This document shows, piece by piece, positions 8,935 to 10,734 of a stretch of 10,734 bases of DNA. The DNA is from Sphaerosporella brunnea (lineage: Eukaryota; Ascomycota; Pezizomycetes; Pezizales; Pyronemataceae): NCBI GenBank assembly GCA_008704415.1, contig VXIS01000632.1:1-10734 (forward strand). The letters run 5' to 3'. The notes under the pieces were generated by a model. The model had not been told where the DNA came from and ran no database searches. It saw only the letters and a program-made list of their open reading frames with translations. A program made the position numbers and the translations under genes. Within the stretch, counting starts at the first letter, position 1. Every line of letters starts with the position of its first letter.

Positions 8935-9092
8935 CTCAACTGCTTCAACAGCGCCAGCTCTGTACCCTCCTCGCCGCAGATGCAAGCTTCTCTGAAAAGT
9001 CCGGTGGGAGAGTCATACTTGAAAGTCCATATATGGGCTGAGTGAGGTTCGAAATGGAAACTGCTCGGCGAATACGGGCTGAGAAAAGATAC

Positions 9093-9291
9093 TTTCTTCA
9101 AGGCGCAAAGAAGTGGTCTCCAGATATTTCAACGGGTGATGCTTCTCACGACGTGCTTTCGGCAGCAGGGTACTGTAAAGCTCAAGCAAACTGAAACTAA
9201 GTTGCCAACTAGTTACAGGAAGGGGAGCGGAACTAGGCAAACCTTTACCTAATTCTATCTTGAAGGTATCGAACTTTTTAAACCCGGACCT
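9093..9291 (-). CDS. Possible upstream exon of the unknown spliced gene (right copy)
   Basis: Mirror of 1292-1490, same sequence and same reservations: an open frame without ATG, followed by a GTATCT donor in the phase that suits the supported exons at 8766-8934 and onward. Confidence 0.2.
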
Positions 9292-9292
9292 T

Positions 9293-9871
9293 CATTGGTG
9301 GCCTATCAATCCGAGAACGAGCAACACAATGAGACACCGAGCGGGCTACCAGCCATGTAGTATGAGGTACAAGTACTTGCTTTGTAAAAAAAAAAAAGCA
9401 TTGTCACGAGTAGCAAAAGGGCTCGCACTACAGCGTTGATCTCAGAACATAATCACAATGGATGGATGGTACGCCCAGCTTGTATAAGCTATCAGAATCG
9501 CCTGGTTGCTTCAATACAGTAGAAATCACTCTCTTCGTTCAAGCCCCCAGCCGGGCTGAACCGGCTGCTTTATGGCGGACTGAAAAGCATCTCCTATGGC
9601 AAAGAGTAAAGGAAGCTATACCGAAGGAACACGCCAAAAGCAAGCACAGGCATAGCTCAGCTGCTTGAAGACAGTTACTCGCTGCACTGAAGCCGTCTTG
9701 GACCTTCTCAATAACACGGCAGTGGGCAAATGGGAGGCCGACAGCCTGCAGCTAGGGCAGGACACCAGACCGCGTCTACGAGAGAGTCATGAGGATGAGT
9801 TTTCATGTCGCAAATTCTGTTATATTTTTTTTCTGTTTGCTATTGTCCGCTTAAGAGAGCAAGCCGCTAGG
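9293..9871. other. 3' flank of the methyltransferase gene (right arm)
   Basis: Mirror of 713-1290. The 115-codon frame on + at 9665-10012 is antisense to the last methyltransferase exon and is judged a shadow of it. An A12 run lies at 9386-9397. Confidence 0.5.
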
Positions 9872-10734
9872 CTAGTTGTTGACAAAGCCGGGCTGTGTGT
9901 TCCAGGGGCCACCGGTCATATGAAGACCACCACGTCGCTTGGGCGGCAGTGTCAAAGCCAAAGCACGAGCAGACCCGGGGCCATACATAGCGCCAGTTCT
10001 CTTCATGTATGAGGTGTATCGCTGAAAGCTATCGATCAGGCCGGGCTCCACTAGGTGAACACCAGGCAAATCATTGCCAATAGCTGTGAAGACTATGTTA
10101 ATACCGATCAAAGGAGCAAGGAAACGCATGAACTTACTCGTCCAACCATGGCGCATGTTATGCTGACGTCCAAATAGTTCCAGCTTGCGAGCGCCCTGGC
10201 CGACCATTCGTTCAATGATACCGTAGAGCTATCCTGGGCGTCAGTAATCATCGCCGTGAACGGCACAAAATCCAAGAAACTCACCCCATCCGGTTTGTGA
10301 CTTGTTTCACGAATCGTCTCAGCAAGAGAATTAAAGTCAATCTTCTCAGACAGCGTGGGGTTCCCTTTTATGCCCACAAGACATGTCTCTTTCAGGTGGT
10401 TGAGCCAGTGCCCGGTCCTTCCCGTCGCAACGGTGGCATTTATTTGGTTGGTCTTCAACCAAGACAATTCATCCACACAGCGATACCTGGCAGACTTTAG
10501 TGGCTCTGGTCTGTAAAGAACGGGGATGAAACGTACCCCCAATGCTTGAGGCAATCAAGTCCCCTGGGATGGGAACGACCGGTTACCCAAAGGAAGATCA
10601 CTCCGTCTTCTTGCAAACACTCGATCGGCAAACTAAGAACATCGTCGTCGGACATCTGCTTGTAGGGCAACTTCATATGGATAGTCCACGGGGCTGAAAG
10701 AATGTTAGCAAGAAAAAGCAGCGGTGTTCGAGCG
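9872..10734 (-). CDS. IME4: METTL3/IME4-type mRNA m6A methyltransferase, C-terminal part
   Basis: Catalytic subunit type of the MT-A70 family, which transfers a methyl group from S-adenosylmethionine to N6 of adenosine in mRNA; in fungi this family acts in meiosis, sporulation and development. Four exons are visible: 10537-10693, 10285-10486, 10138-10228 and 9872-10083. Their introns are 50, 56 and 54 nt, and all phases fit, giving 219 residues plus a stop. The first exon opens with PPW, so the catalytic DPPW is split by an intron and its aspartate lies beyond the window. Then come FLWVTGR, LSWLKTNQ, TGRTGHWLNH, CLVGIKGNP, SHKPDG, ELFGRQHN and TIGNDL. These match the METTL3 methyltransferase domain, including the residues known in human METTL3 to hold the cofactor (R, H and N of FGRxHN). 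TGRTGHWLNH and PPW argue against the inactive METTL14/KAR4 type. A tail of roughly 35 residues, rich in R and G, ends the protein. The intron at 10229-10284 carries a CTGAC branch motif. The N-terminus is missing. Confidence 0.93.
10694..10734 (-). other. 3' part of the intron that splits the DPPW codons
   Basis: Reading on the - strand, the segment ends in a pyrimidine-rich tract, a CTAAC branch motif and a TTTCAG acceptor directly before the PPW exon. The exon starts in phase 1, so the aspartate and first base of the next proline must come from an exon beyond the window edge. Confidence 0.75.

Larger units (their letters stand above)
5297..10593. repeat. Right arm of a 10.6-kb palindrome
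   Basis: Reverse complement of the left arm. Its outer part (about 6640-10593) gives clean, open gene models. Its inner part (about 5297-6640) disagrees with the left arm by frequent indels and shortened homopolymers. Past about 10593 the window continues without a partner, because the left arm is cut by the window edge. Confidence 0.97.

Noticed and set aside
1..10593. Terminal inverted repeats of a giant transposon or fold-back element
   Set aside because: The arms meet without cargo between them, carry ordinary host genes, and show no transposase, target duplication or repeat ends.
1..10593. Natural paralogues evolving separately in the two arms
   Set aside because: Differences are clustered at arm ends, are mostly small indels, hit introns and exons alike, and leave 3.3 kb almost identical. 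Natural divergence would favour silent substitutions.
9872..10734. METTL14/KAR4-type inactive partner
   Set aside because: PPW and the TGRTGHWLNH motif are kept; the METTL14 group has changed these positions.

Overview
The window is one very large inverted repeat (palindrome) of eukaryotic, almost certainly fungal, nuclear DNA. Position 1 pairs with about 10593, and the two arms meet near 5290-5297 with a loop of only about 7 bases. The genes have short introns (about 42-112 nt) with GT..AG ends and CTGAC, CTAAC or CTGAT branch-site-like motifs. That architecture and the gene content suggest a filamentous fungus; the phylum cannot be told from this window.

Read in the gene direction, each arm holds the same locus: (1) the C-terminal part of a METTL3/IME4-type mRNA N6-adenosine methyltransferase, cut by the window edge; (2) a stretch with a probable short-intron gene of unknown family; (3) about 1.6 kb with no gene I can defend; (4) a small three-exon gene for a predicted membrane protein of about 174 residues; (5) a 3' flank running into the apex. 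Left-arm genes are on the + strand and right-arm genes on the - strand.

The arms are not equally good copies. From about 650 to 3940 (right arm about 6640 to 9935) they match except for three one-base homopolymer differences that I found. In the outer left 650 bases the methyltransferase is shredded by small indels, while the right copy splices and translates perfectly. In the inner right arm (about 5297-6640) the membrane gene is shredded, while the left copy splices into one open frame. A T39 run and a C13 run in the left copy's introns shrink to a few bases in the right copy. This pattern of indels, compressed homopolymers and no real spacer fits a fold-back long-read chimera or unpolished assembly better than a living inverted duplication, although sequence alone cannot exclude the latter.

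The best reading is therefore one real locus seen twice: right-arm sequence for the methyltransferase and left-arm sequence for the membrane gene. I see no defence system, CRISPR array, rRNA, tRNA or intact mobile element.
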